From NCBI GenBank assembly GCA_031260665.1, contig JAISLD010000046.1, positions 61,791 through 125,790 of the forward strand: 64,000 bases of DNA. Reading direction: 5' to 3'. Below, one piece after another: positions 38,761-47,770 of this stretch (its first letter is position 1; every line of letters starts with the position of its first letter). A model generated the notes under the pieces. The model made no database searches, had not been told where the DNA came from, and saw only the letters and a list, made by a program, of their open reading frames with translations. The translations under genes and the position numbers were made by a program. The stretch is from Oscillospiraceae bacterium. Lineage in GTDB: Bacteria > Bacillota > Clostridia > Oscillospirales > Ruminococcaceae.

Positions 38761-40308
38761 GTGCCGCTTGTCGGTATACTCGGTGGTGCGGGAATGGGCT
38801 ATTTTGCCGCCGCCTATAACATATTCACACCTGTTTACTCGGTGACAGCGGCGGTTATCCCTGCTGTAATCACAAAACTTGTCGCTTCGTATCGTTCAAC
38901 AGGGAGATATCGTTCTGTCCGTAAGATTCGCCGTGTCGCCTTGCGTGCTTCTGTTCTGCTCGGGCTTCTCGGCGCGGGAGTGATTGCGCTTGCCGCTGTG
39001 CCGTTTGCTGTTTACGCACTCGGCACGCCCGAAGCTGTGCCGTCAATGCTTGTAATCGCGCCGTCTGTGCTGTTCTGCTGTATATCGGCGGTCTACAAGG
39101 GTTACTATGAAGGTCTGTCCGATATGTCGCCCACCGCTTTGTCGCAGATAATCGAGGCGATAACGAAAGCGGCGGCAGGGATACTGTTGTCGGGGTTTAT
39201 CCTTGAGAGAACAGGCAGCTTGCCTTATGCCGCCGCCGCCGCTGTGTTCGGCGTCAGCATAAGCGAGTTGTGCGGGTTCGGCTTTCTTTTTATAAGAACA
39301 CGGCGTGGACACGACGGCATTTCACGAAGCGATATGCTGTCAAGCCCTGAAGCGGAGCGGATACTCTCGGTGCTGAAAGAGATGTTCCGTGAGATGTTGC
39401 CGCTGACATTTTGTGCGGGAATTATGAGCATAGTGTCGTTTATCGATATGATGTCGGTCACTTCGTGCATAAACTTCGCGGTCAACGCCGACCGCGCCTA
39501 CTTCATCGCGAAATATACCTACGGGGCAGGGTTGTCGTCAATGTCGCCTGCTGAAACGGGCAACTTCATCTACGGGTGCTATTCGGGGATAGCGGTGTCG
39601 CTGTTCTCGATTATACCGGCACTTACCGCGTTGTTCGGCAAGTCAGCCTTGCCTGAGATAGCCGCCGCGTGGAATCTCCGTGACAAAGACCGTGCCCACC
39701 GTGCGCTTGGTATGATGCTGAAAGGTACGTTCGTTGTCGGATTGCCGCTTTGCTTTGGTTTGGCGGCGGTGGCGGAGCCGCTGCTCTCTCTGCTTTACTC
39801 GTCAAAACCTGCCGAAGCCGCCCTCAGCTTGCCGCCGCTTGTTGTGCTGAGTGTCGGCGGGATATTCTTGTCACTGTGGGGGACGGTCGCTTGCGTGTTG
39901 ACGGCACTCGGCAGGTCTGACGTTATCTTAAAGATAATGCTCTGCGGTTCGGCAGTGAAGTTGGCGCTGAACATAATTCTCATAAGAATACCCGAAATAA
40001 ACATAGTAGGCGCGTCTGTCGCAACGGTTTCGTGTTATCTTCTCGTGTCGGTCATCGGGTTTGCCGTGATTAAACGAATGTTTGGCTTGAGGGTGGCACC
40101 GACCGCTATGTTTTGGAAGTCGGCAGTTCCCGCGGCACTTTGCGCCTTGGTTGCGTGGTCAACGGATGGAGCGTTTTCCGCTGAACACGGTGCGGTGGTG
40201 TCGCTTGTGCTGTCGGTGGGGTGCGGCGCCGCCGTTTATGTCGCGCTTACGGTGCTGCTTGATTTCAGATATGTTGTTCGTGTGCTTAAAAGCCTGCGTC
40301 ATAAATAA
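38761..40308 (+). CDS. SpoVB/MurJ-like polysaccharide flippase (true N-terminus lies ~27-30 codons upstream)
   Basis: Conserved KQETFVKSAILLFTATALTKIIGAFLKVPLVGILG is in frame upstream of the annotated GTG; GYYEGLSDMSPTALSQIIEA. Confidence 0.88.
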   Translation: MPLVGILGGAGMGYFAAAYNIFTPVYSVTAAVIPAVITKLVASYRSTGRYRSVRKIRRVALRASVLLGLLGAGVIALAAVPFAVYALGTPEAVPSMLVIAPSVLFCCISAVYKGYYEGLSDMSPTALSQIIEAITKAAAGILLSGFILERTGSLPYAAAAAVFGVSISELCGFGFLFIRTRRGHDGISRSDMLSSPEAERILSVLKEMFREMLPLTFCAGIMSIVSFIDMMSVTSCINFAVNADRAYFIAKYTYGAGLSSMSPAETGNFIYGCYSGIAVSLFSIIPALTALFGKSALPEIAAAWNLRDKDRAHRALGMMLKGTFVVGLPLCFGLAAVAEPLLSLLYSSKPAEAALSLPPLVVLSVGGIFLSLWGTVACVLTALGRSDVILKIMLCGSAVKLALNIILIRIPEINIVGASVATVSCYLLVSVIGFAVIKRMFGLRVAPTAMFWKSAVPAALCALVAWSTDGAFSAEHGAVVSLVLSVGCGAAVYVALTVLLDFRYVVRVLKSLRHK

Positions 40309-40325
40309 TTACCTTGTCATTAAGT

Positions 40326-40366
40326 AAAAAACCGTGTTCTCTCCTCATCAGGGAGAGAACACTAAT
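40326..40366. terminator. Hairpin terminator (family with GTTCTCTCC arm)
   Basis: GTGTTCTCTCCTCATCAGGGAGAGAACAC. Confidence 0.75.
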
Positions 40367-40426
40367 TTAATCGGCAATTGTTTGCTTAAAAACCTTAAAG
40401 TTAATCGAATCCATAGCAAATCACTT

Positions 40427-40455
40427 GACATTTGGTTTAATTAAGTATATAATGA
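40427..40455 (+). promoter_or_regulatory. Perfect sigma-A promoter upstream of flagellin
   Basis: TTGACA-N17-TATAAT. Confidence 0.75.
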
Positions 40456-40538
40456 TAGATATTATTCGGCAAAGTGTACCCAAAAGCGTCAGCGTGAAAC
40501 TTTGATGAAACTTTTTCAAAGTTTTTATAAAAAAACGC

Positions 40539-40565
40539 TAAAGTTTGACGGCACACCGCCGATAA
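40539..40565 (+). promoter_or_regulatory. Perfect sigma-28 (SigD/FliA) promoter of flagellin
   Basis: TAAAGTTT-N11-GCCGATAA, identical to the classical consensus. Confidence 0.93.
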
Positions 40566-40577
40566 TAGAATTACAAG

Positions 40578-40683
40578 GTCGGAACAAGGACCGACACAAA
40601 CCGCGGTAAACAAAGGCAATAACGCCTTTCGCCGCACGGACCGCACGAAAGGATTCGCGCGGGAGGATTTCAAGGAGGAAATC
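40578..40683 (+). promoter_or_regulatory. Structured flagellin mRNA leader with GGA-loop hairpins (candidate CsrA sites)
   Basis: GTCGG-AACAAGGA-CCGAC; AAAGGC-AATAAC-GCCTTT; CGAA-AGGA-TTCG; GATTTC-AAGGAG-GAAATC (SD in loop). Confidence 0.7.
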
Positions 40684-40686
40684 GTT

Positions 40687-42381
40687 ATGGCAGGCATGGT
40701 AGTACAACACAACCTCAACGCAATCAACGCAAACAACAAAATGAACGTCAACATCTCCGGCACAAAGAAAGCAACCGAAAAACTTTCTTCAGGTTATCAG
40801 ATTAACCGCGCCGGCGACAACGCAGCGGGTCTGGCTATCTCCGAAAAGATGAGAGCGCAGACAAGAGGTCTGAAGCAAGCCATCAACAACTCGAACGACG
40901 GTATCTCGCTCATACAGACGGCTGAGGGCGGCTTAAACGAAACGCACTCGATTCTGCAGAGAATGAGAGAACTCGCTGTTCAATCGGCAAACGGCACCTA
41001 TCAGAACACAACTGACCGCGAAGCAATGCAGCTCGAGGTTGACCGCCTTAAGAGCGAAGTTGACCGTATCTCCGAATCCACCGAGTACAACGGAATCAAA
41101 CTGCTCGACGGCTCACTCGGCGGCGGCGAATCCACCACGAAGTACGGCGCAAAGTATGGTATCCACGACGCAACAGGCGCGGGCTATGATTCGCAGGACG
41201 CTACCATCACATCGAGCATTGAAGGCGTAGTTGTTGCATTCGACACGCAGGCTTCGGGCAAGAACGGTGAGAACGCAACTTGGGACTCAACGGGCAAGAC
41301 CGTTACAATCCACGCGGTTGAAGGCCAGTCCTACAGCGACAAGCAAATCCAAGCCCTCATCAACGGCGCAGACACAGGCAAGGGCGCAACAGACCAAGCG
41401 GCTGCAGCTCCTACAGTAGAGTGGAAAACAGGCGCAGGTTCTATCCGTGTCGCACAGGATATGGACGGTACAGCAACAGTAGCGGGCACACGTTCCACAG
41501 CTTCTCTCAGCGTTGGTTCGCTTATGGGCAACGAGCCCGACGACGCGAAAGCAACCGAGAACCACGCAAACGCAATCAAGTTCACGGCTAACAACTACGG
41601 CTCGCTCGCAGGCGGCGCACAGTACGAGGGCGGTATCAACACGCTGGCTGTCGCAACTGACGTGAAGAAGGGCTCAGAATCCGTAACAATCAACGACGGC
41701 GGCGCAACCCAATACGGTTCGCAAGGCGACCAAGTAACCCTTCACCTTTCAACAGGCGTTGACTATTCCGCTAAAGACATCGAAGCAATCCTAAAGAAGT
41801 CCGGTTACGACTACAGCGTTGAACTCTTCGACTCGACCGACCCCGCGACCCCGACAAACGGCGACGGCGTTAACCCTGACGGCGACGTTAAGATTCGTCT
41901 TAACATCAGCGGAACTTCTTCAGACGCTGACTTCAGCAGCGAAGACGGCGTGGGCGTTGGCAAAGAAGGCGTAGTAGGCGGCCAAGGGCTGACATTCCAA
42001 ATCGGCGCAAACGGCGTTGAAGACCAACGCGTTACTCTGTCCGTTAAGGACATGAGCAGCTCGGCTCTCGGTATCGACGGCGCAAACGTGGCTCTTCAAG
42101 ATGATGCGAACGAAGCAATCTCGATGTTTGACGATGCAATCAACGCAGTTTCACTGCAAAGAGCAGACCTTGGTGCTCTGCAGAACCGCCTTGAATACAC
42201 CGTAAACAACCTTACAACCACCAACGAGAACTTGACGGCCGCTGAATCCCAGATTCGTGACACCGATATGGCTTCGGAAATGATTAACTACACGAAGTAC
42301 AACATTCTTCAACAGGCTTCGCAGGCAATGCTCGCACAGGCAAACCAAGCACCGCAAGCAGTTCTGCAGCTCCTTGGTTAA
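40687..42381 (+). CDS. Flagellin with large central variable domain
   Basis: [16 protein letters not shown]...[27 protein letters not shown]-term [51 protein letters not shown]. Confidence 0.97.
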   Translation: MAGMVVQHNLNAINANNKMNVNISGTKKATEKLSSGYQINRAGDNAAGLAISEKMRAQTRGLKQAINNSNDGISLIQTAEGGLNETHSILQRMRELAVQSANGTYQNTTDREAMQLEVDRLKSEVDRISESTEYNGIKLLDGSLGGGESTTKYGAKYGIHDATGAGYDSQDATITSSIEGVVVAFDTQASGKNGENATWDSTGKTVTIHAVEGQSYSDKQIQALINGADTGKGATDQAAAAPTVEWKTGAGSIRVAQDMDGTATVAGTRSTASLSVGSLMGNEPDDAKATENHANAIKFTANNYGSLAGGAQYEGGINTLAVATDVKKGSESVTINDGGATQYGSQGDQVTLHLSTGVDYSAKDIEAILKKSGYDYSVELFDSTDPATPTNGDGVNPDGDVKIRLNISGTSSDADFSSEDGVGVGKEGVVGGQGLTFQIGANGVEDQRVTLSVKDMSSSALGIDGANVALQDDANEAISMFDDAINAVSLQRADLGALQNRLEYTVNNLTTTNENLTAAESQIRDTDMASEMINYTKYNILQQASQAMLAQANQAPQAVLQLLG

Positions 42382-42492
42382 TCACGGTAGGTTGAAACAA
42401 AACAGTTTGTTCTGACAAAAAACAAAGGGAAGGGACAGATACATAAATATTTGTCCCTCTCCCAATTTGCATTACCTGTGAGGAGGTAAATA

Positions 42493-44910
42493 ATGGCTAG
42501 CAAGAAAACACGACTTCTGTCATTCATAATGGCAGGCGTCATCGCCGGGACAGTCGCACCCGTACAACTAAGCGCGTCTGCGGCGGATAAAGTCGCCGGT
42601 GAGATTACTGGTACAAAGTTCTCTGTTGAGGAACCGGGAGCAGCTACTCCAGTGGTTGAACTTCGCGAAACACCGAGCGACATAGTTATATGGTACAACG
42701 GCGGCAAAGGTCTGTTCAACCCGGCAGGAACAACAGCTTACGACTTCAAGACACGTCAGGTTCAAGCGTACTTAAACACAATAAACGGCTATTACAACGT
42801 GACAGCCGCAAGCGACTACGCGTGGTATGTGGGCAGCGCGGCTTTAGCGGCATCTTACTCTGACATAAAAGGCAAAGAGATTTCAGCTGACGGCAAGACA
42901 TTCGTTGCTACGGCAAGCCAGCTTGGTCTGCTTGACGCGTCAGGCAAGAAACTACTCACCAAAAACGAGTACGTTTCCGTATCAAAGGGCAAAGTTTCAG
43001 TCGGGTCCGACAAAACGAAGCTTGCCGCACTCGCTTCAACAGGCAATATCTCAACAATCTGGCTCGCACGTGTCGACAAGAAGACCAAAGCCGTGACACT
43101 CATTGACGGCTTCCAGGTGACAGTTAGGCAGGCTCCGCTTTACCTCGGATTCGCCGCTAACACAACTTCTGTCACCAACAAAGCCGACTTACTTAAGACC
43201 ACGCAGCTTGCGGGCGGCTCGTTCACATCTATCGTCCCTGTAGCAAGCGACGCCACAATCTTCGGCAACGCGAAGAAAGACAGCGCAGGCGCATTCGCAA
43301 CTGACAGCACATTCTCGCTGTTCAGCGATTCGCCGAACGATGTTTCTTTCGCAACTTCCAGTGCCGCTGTTGGCGAAGATGACACTTCAATCTGGTTGAC
43401 AAAATTGAAGGTTGCTTCGCTCTCAGCACTTCAGGTTCAGATAAACATCCCTGCACTTTCCCCAAAGGACGTTGACGACACACTCTTAAAAGCAAAGAAG
43501 AAAGTCCTTTCGTCTGCAGGCACAACAACGGTAATCGCGACGGCAACTTTCGCGAACTCCGCCGCAAAAACTGCAGCTGACACAGAAAAGTTAATTCTCG
43601 CTTATTACACCTCTATCCCCGCAGCCCCCGCAGCAAAAGCAAACATCACCTTTGCAAGCGAACGCAGCGGAAAGAGCGCAAAGCTCGCTGTCACAGCTTA
43701 CAACTCGATATACAAAGTCAGCACCAATACGGCTGTTGCCGACACGGTGGGCGCTGCGCTTACCGGCTACCTGAAGTATACAGCTAGCTTAAGCGCGGTG
43801 TACGGCTTTGACGGTGAGAAAAATTCAACTGAGATTGCATTTTCCACCACACTTGACCTCGGCACAATCACGGGCGGCGGTCCTATAACCACAGGCAAAT
43901 ACAACAAGACGGTTGACGCAACATGGACAGCGGCAGGCGCATGGAAACCGGTGACAGGCGCACCCTCGGGCACAAACACTTGGCTCGGCTACACGGTTTC
44001 AACACCAAACAATACCGCTTACATCGACCTTGACAGCGTGGCGACAACCACACTTGAAAAGGTACTGGCGGCGAATGCAGTTGCTGGTATCATCGCCACG
44101 AGCTCGGGAACATACAGCAACACATTCAACAAGGGCGTAGCTTATGTGGTGTCAACAGTTTCGTCTCTCACAGGCCTTAGAGACGCAAAGGGCAAAGTTA
44201 AGGCAGTCAAGGACATCGCGGGCTTAGACATAGCCGCGGGTTCTCTCGCCGCTAACATAACCGCAAAAGTTTTGGGCAAAAACAACAACATCGTGTCCGT
44301 AACGGTTAAATCAGGCTTTGAACCCACATTGACAGACGTTGCTTACCTCGTATGGATTCCGACACAGCTTCCTATTGGGGCGGCTGAAGAAGCGATCATA
44401 ATCCCGTTCACAGTTAATACAAGCGTGAACTACAAATGGCTGAAGGATTACGGCTTGGCTACGGTGGGTGCAACAGCCCTTGTCAGCTCACTCACAAGCA
44501 CGGCAAGCTTCTCTGAGATGTCTCTCGGTGCTAAAGCATCGTTCACCGATATCAAGGTTCAGCTGGTCGCTGTCGCAAGTGGCACCAGCTACTTCAAGAC
44601 AGCAGACAACGCTTCTCTTACATCAAGCTTCACCGATTATGCTCAAGCAGTTGGCTCGGTACACTACTTCAAGGTTACCGCTGAAGCGACAGGAAGCAAC
44701 GTAACAGTAACCGGTGTCGCGACAAACGGTTATCTCCTCGCTTCTGACTCCGCTGTTTCAACTTTCGCAAACCTGTTTGACACTTCTAAGTGGACAGTTG
44801 AGTTCCTCACCAGTGCTGTAGAAGGCGCAGGTATTACGGCAAGCCAAGCAGTCGCAATCCCCGCAAAATCACGCAAAGCAACATTCTACATCAAGGCGAC
44901 AGTTAAGTAA
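42493..44910 (+). CDS. Secreted Ser/Thr/Ala-rich protein of unknown function
   Basis: RBS GAGGAGG; signal peptide MASKKTRLLSFIMAGVIAGTVAPVQLSASA; no recognised anchor. Confidence 0.8.
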   Translation: MASKKTRLLSFIMAGVIAGTVAPVQLSASAADKVAGEITGTKFSVEEPGAATPVVELRETPSDIVIWYNGGKGLFNPAGTTAYDFKTRQVQAYLNTINGYYNVTAASDYAWYVGSAALAASYSDIKGKEISADGKTFVATASQLGLLDASGKKLLTKNEYVSVSKGKVSVGSDKTKLAALASTGNISTIWLARVDKKTKAVTLIDGFQVTVRQAPLYLGFAANTTSVTNKADLLKTTQLAGGSFTSIVPVASDATIFGNAKKDSAGAFATDSTFSLFSDSPNDVSFATSSAAVGEDDTSIWLTKLKVASLSALQVQINIPALSPKDVDDTLLKAKKKVLSSAGTTTVIATATFANSAAKTAADTEKLILAYYTSIPAAPAAKANITFASERSGKSAKLAVTAYNSIYKVSTNTAVADTVGAALTGYLKYTASLSAVYGFDGEKNSTEIAFSTTLDLGTITGGGPITTGKYNKTVDATWTAAGAWKPVTGAPSGTNTWLGYTVSTPNNTAYIDLDSVATTTLEKVLAANAVAGIIATSSGTYSNTFNKGVAYVVSTVSSLTGLRDAKGKVKAVKDIAGLDIAAGSLAANITAKVLGKNNNIVSVTVKSGFEPTLTDVAYLVWIPTQLPIGAAEEAIIIPFTVNTSVNYKWLKDYGLATVGATALVSSLTSTASFSEMSLGAKASFTDIKVQLVAVASGTSYFKTADNASLTSSFTDYAQAVGSVHYFKVTAEATGSNVTVTGVATNGYLLASDSAVSTFANLFDTSKWTVEFLTSAVEGAGITASQAVAIPAKSRKATFYIKATVK

Positions 44911-44934
44911 CAAGCCTAACTCGCGTAGATAAGG

Positions 44935-44975
44935 CAAAAAAGGTCAGCCCTCCACTTGGAGGGTTGACTTTTTTT
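44935..44975 (+). terminator. Intrinsic terminator
   Basis: AAAAAGGTCAGCCCTCCACTTGGAGGGTTGACTTTTTTT. Confidence 0.9.
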
Positions 44976-45030
44976 GTCTGCTGTGATATGCTATTGTGTA
45001 ACAAACGAAATAAAGCAAAAGGATTTTGAT

Positions 45031-47619
45031 ATGGACAAAACGTACTCACCAAAGAACTTTGAAGAGAGAATATACAAGTTGTGGGAGGAAAACGAGTGCT
45101 TCTCAGCCACACCTAACCCAAGCAAAAAGCCCTACACGATAGTGATTCCACCGCCTAACATCACGGGGCAGCTGCACATGGGGCACGCCCTCAATCAAAC
45201 GTATCAGGATATTCTGATACGTTTTCGGCGTATGCAGGGGTACGAGGCGCTGTGGCTCCCCGGCACCGACCACGCGTCTATCGCGACAGAAGCGCGAGTA
45301 GTCGAGCAACTGAAACGTGAGGGCGTGCAGAAAGAAGAACTCGGCCGTGAGGGGTTTCTCTCGCGGGTGTGGGACTGGAAGAAAGAATACGGCGACAGAA
45401 TCACAAAGCAGATAAGAAAACTCGGCTCGTCTTGCGACTGGTCGCGCGAACGGTTCACACTTGACGAAGGGTGCAACCGTGCCGTAGAGAAAGTTTTCTT
45501 TGACTTATACGAAAAAGGCAAGATATACCGCGGGCTTCGTATCGTCAACTGGTGCCCGTCCTGCAAGACCAGCATTTCGGATATCGAGAGTGAATACGAG
45601 GATGAGGACGGGTTCTTTTGGCACATAAGCTATCCTTTGGCGGGTGGCGGCGGCTCGATTGAGATAGCGACGACCCGCCCTGAAACCTTGCTCGGCGACA
45701 GTGCCGTTGCTGTGCACCCTGACGACGAGAGATACAAGCACCTTGTCGGCAAGACGGTGACTTTGCCGCTGACGGGGCGTGAAATCCCTGTTATCGCTGA
45801 TGAATACGTTGACAAGGACTTCGGCACAGGCGCGGTGAAAATCACTCCCGCACACGACCCGAACGACTATGAAGTGGGACTTCGTCACGATTTGCCGTTC
45901 CACTTTATGATGAACGAAGATGGAACTATCTCGGACGAGTGTGGCGGCAAATACGCGGGGCTTGACAGATACGAAGCGCGCAAGGCTATCGTTGCTGACC
46001 TTGAAAGCGAGGGGCTTCTTGTCAAGGTAATGCCGCATAAACACAGCGTGGGGCACTGCCAACGGTGCAACGCCACGGTCGAGCCGCTTGCAAGCAAGCA
46101 GTGGTTCGTCAAGATGAAAGAGCTTGCCACACCCGCGATTGACAAGGTGAAAGACGGTTCAATCAAGTTTGTGCCTGAACGATTCACTCACTCGTACTTG
46201 AACTGGATGGAGAATGTGCGCGACTGGTGCATATCTCGGCAACTCTGGTGGGGGCACAGGATACCCGCGTTCTACTGCGATGATTGCGGTGAAATCACGG
46301 TGGATATATCCCACAGTGACGCTGTGAAGTGCCGCAAATGCGGCGGCGCAACACACCAAGACGAGGACACGCTTGACACGTGGTTTTCGTCGGCGCTCTG
46401 GCCGTTTTCAACACTCGGTTGGCCCGAAGAAACCAACGACTTCAAGTATTTCTATCCCACTGCCACACTTGTGACTGCCGCCGACATCATCTTCTTTTGG
46501 GTGGCACGAATGATATTCTCGGCACTGGAATACACGGGGGAGATACCGTTTGACACCGTTATGCTTAACGGAATCGTGCGGGATGAACACGGAAAGAAGA
46601 TGAGCAAGTCGGCAGGGAACGGTGTTGACCCGCTTCAAGTCATCGACAAATACGGGGCTGACGCGCTTCGGCTAATGCTTCTCACGGGGAACTCGCCGGG
46701 GAACGACATCAGGTGGCGTGAAGAGAAGATAACAGCGGCGCGCAACTTCGCTAACAAGCTGTGGAACGCCTCGCGGTATGTGCTGATGAACCTGCCCGCC
46801 GACTTTGTCGCTGAAATAAACCCCGATAAGCTCGCGGTGGAGGACAAGTGGGTGCTGACGAAACTCGGCGACACCTGCGACAGCGTCACGCTTCAGCTTG
46901 AACGCTTTGAGCTGGGGATTGCCGCCGGAAAAGTCGTTGACTTTGTGTGGGAGGTGCTGTGCGACTGGTATATCGAGCTGACAAAGGTGCGTGAGGACAA
47001 GCAAACCGCGCTCTCCGTGCTTCTCTGCGCGCTTGAGGGGGGGCTGAAACTTCTCCACCCGTTTATGCCGTTCATCACAGAGGAAATCTATCGGAATCTG
47101 CCGCAAAGAAGCGACGACATCTTGATGAAAGAACCGTGGGCGACCAAAAACAACCTGTTATACTATCCTAAAGAAGCCGCCGACTTTGAAAAGGTGGCAC
47201 AGCTGATAAAGAAACTGCGGACACTTAAGCAAGAGAAGAACATCGCGGGGAAACTGAGCGTTGAGATTGAAACAAACGATGTTACACTATTTGTCACATC
47301 GCTGCCGTTCTTTTATCAACTCGCGGCGACTGAACACGCGACAGTGACGACCGCCGTTTCTGACAAACAAGGCAAAACCGCGGTCATTACCGAACACGCC
47401 ACCGCTTTTCTTCTCGTAGACACAGCCGAGGAAGCGGCGCGACTGCGAAAGGAACTGGCGATTGTGCAAAAAGACGTCGCCTTTTTGACAGCGAAGCTTA
47501 ACAACGCGGGCTTTGTGGCGAAAGCGCCTGCCGCACAAGTTGACAAAGAGCGCGAGAAGCTGAACGCCGCGAACGAAAAACTTTCAAAACTTTTGCGACA
47601 AAGTGAAACTTTATCGTGA
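45031..47619 (+). CDS. valS: Valyl-tRNA synthetase
   Basis: PPPNITGQLHMGHALNQTYQDILIRFRRMQGYEALWLPGTDHASIATE; KMSKSAGNGVDP. Confidence 0.97.
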   Translation: MDKTYSPKNFEERIYKLWEENECFSATPNPSKKPYTIVIPPPNITGQLHMGHALNQTYQDILIRFRRMQGYEALWLPGTDHASIATEARVVEQLKREGVQKEELGREGFLSRVWDWKKEYGDRITKQIRKLGSSCDWSRERFTLDEGCNRAVEKVFFDLYEKGKIYRGLRIVNWCPSCKTSISDIESEYEDEDGFFWHISYPLAGGGGSIEIATTRPETLLGDSAVAVHPDDERYKHLVGKTVTLPLTGREIPVIADEYVDKDFGTGAVKITPAHDPNDYEVGLRHDLPFHFMMNEDGTISDECGGKYAGLDRYEARKAIVADLESEGLLVKVMPHKHSVGHCQRCNATVEPLASKQWFVKMKELATPAIDKVKDGSIKFVPERFTHSYLNWMENVRDWCISRQLWWGHRIPAFYCDDCGEITVDISHSDAVKCRKCGGATHQDEDTLDTWFSSALWPFSTLGWPEETNDFKYFYPTATLVTAADIIFFWVARMIFSALEYTGEIPFDTVMLNGIVRDEHGKKMSKSAGNGVDPLQVIDKYGADALRLMLLTGNSPGNDIRWREEKITAARNFANKLWNASRYVLMNLPADFVAEINPDKLAVEDKWVLTKLGDTCDSVTLQLERFELGIAAGKVVDFVWEVLCDWYIELTKVREDKQTALSVLLCALEGGLKLLHPFMPFITEEIYRNLPQRSDDILMKEPWATKNNLLYYPKEAADFEKVAQLIKKLRTLKQEKNIAGKLSVEIETNDVTLFVTSLPFFYQLAATEHATVTTAVSDKQGKTAVITEHATAFLLVDTAEEAARLRKELAIVQKDVAFLTAKLNNAGFVAKAPAAQVDKEREKLNAANEKLSKLLRQSETLS

Positions 47620-47633
47620 GCGCGGGTGACTAC
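47604..47633 (+). promoter_or_regulatory. ECF-type promoter-like site 1
   Basis: TGAAAC-N16-GTGACTAC. Confidence 0.5.
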
Positions 47634-47685
47634 GACAATGAAAGCCACGGGAAACAAAAAGAAAAGCAGAAAAAACAAAATAAGC

Positions 47686-47715
47686 TGAAACTTTTTGGCG
47701 AAACCGCGTGACTAC
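47686..47715 (+). promoter_or_regulatory. ECF-type promoter-like site 2 (upstream of NPKTG surface protein)
   Basis: TGAAAC-N16-GTGACTAC. Confidence 0.6.
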
Positions 47716-47770
47716 TTAAACGAGCGGCTCGGCACCGCGAATAAACTAAAAATGTTCATAGGAGGACATT

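Noticed and set aside
40497-40525. TGAAACTTT boxes in the flagellin upstream region as further ECF sites
   Set aside because: -35-like boxes present twice but no ACTAC-type -10 at the 16-nt spacing.
40512-40613. 33-codon leader [37 protein letters not shown] in the flagellin leader
   Set aside because: No RBS, overlaps the sigma-28 promoter and would only exist on the distal transcript; coincidental.
47637-47687. 16-codon Lys-rich ORF MKATGNKKKSRKNKIS between the two ECF-like sites
   Set aside because: No RBS and overlaps promoter-like elements; likely chance.
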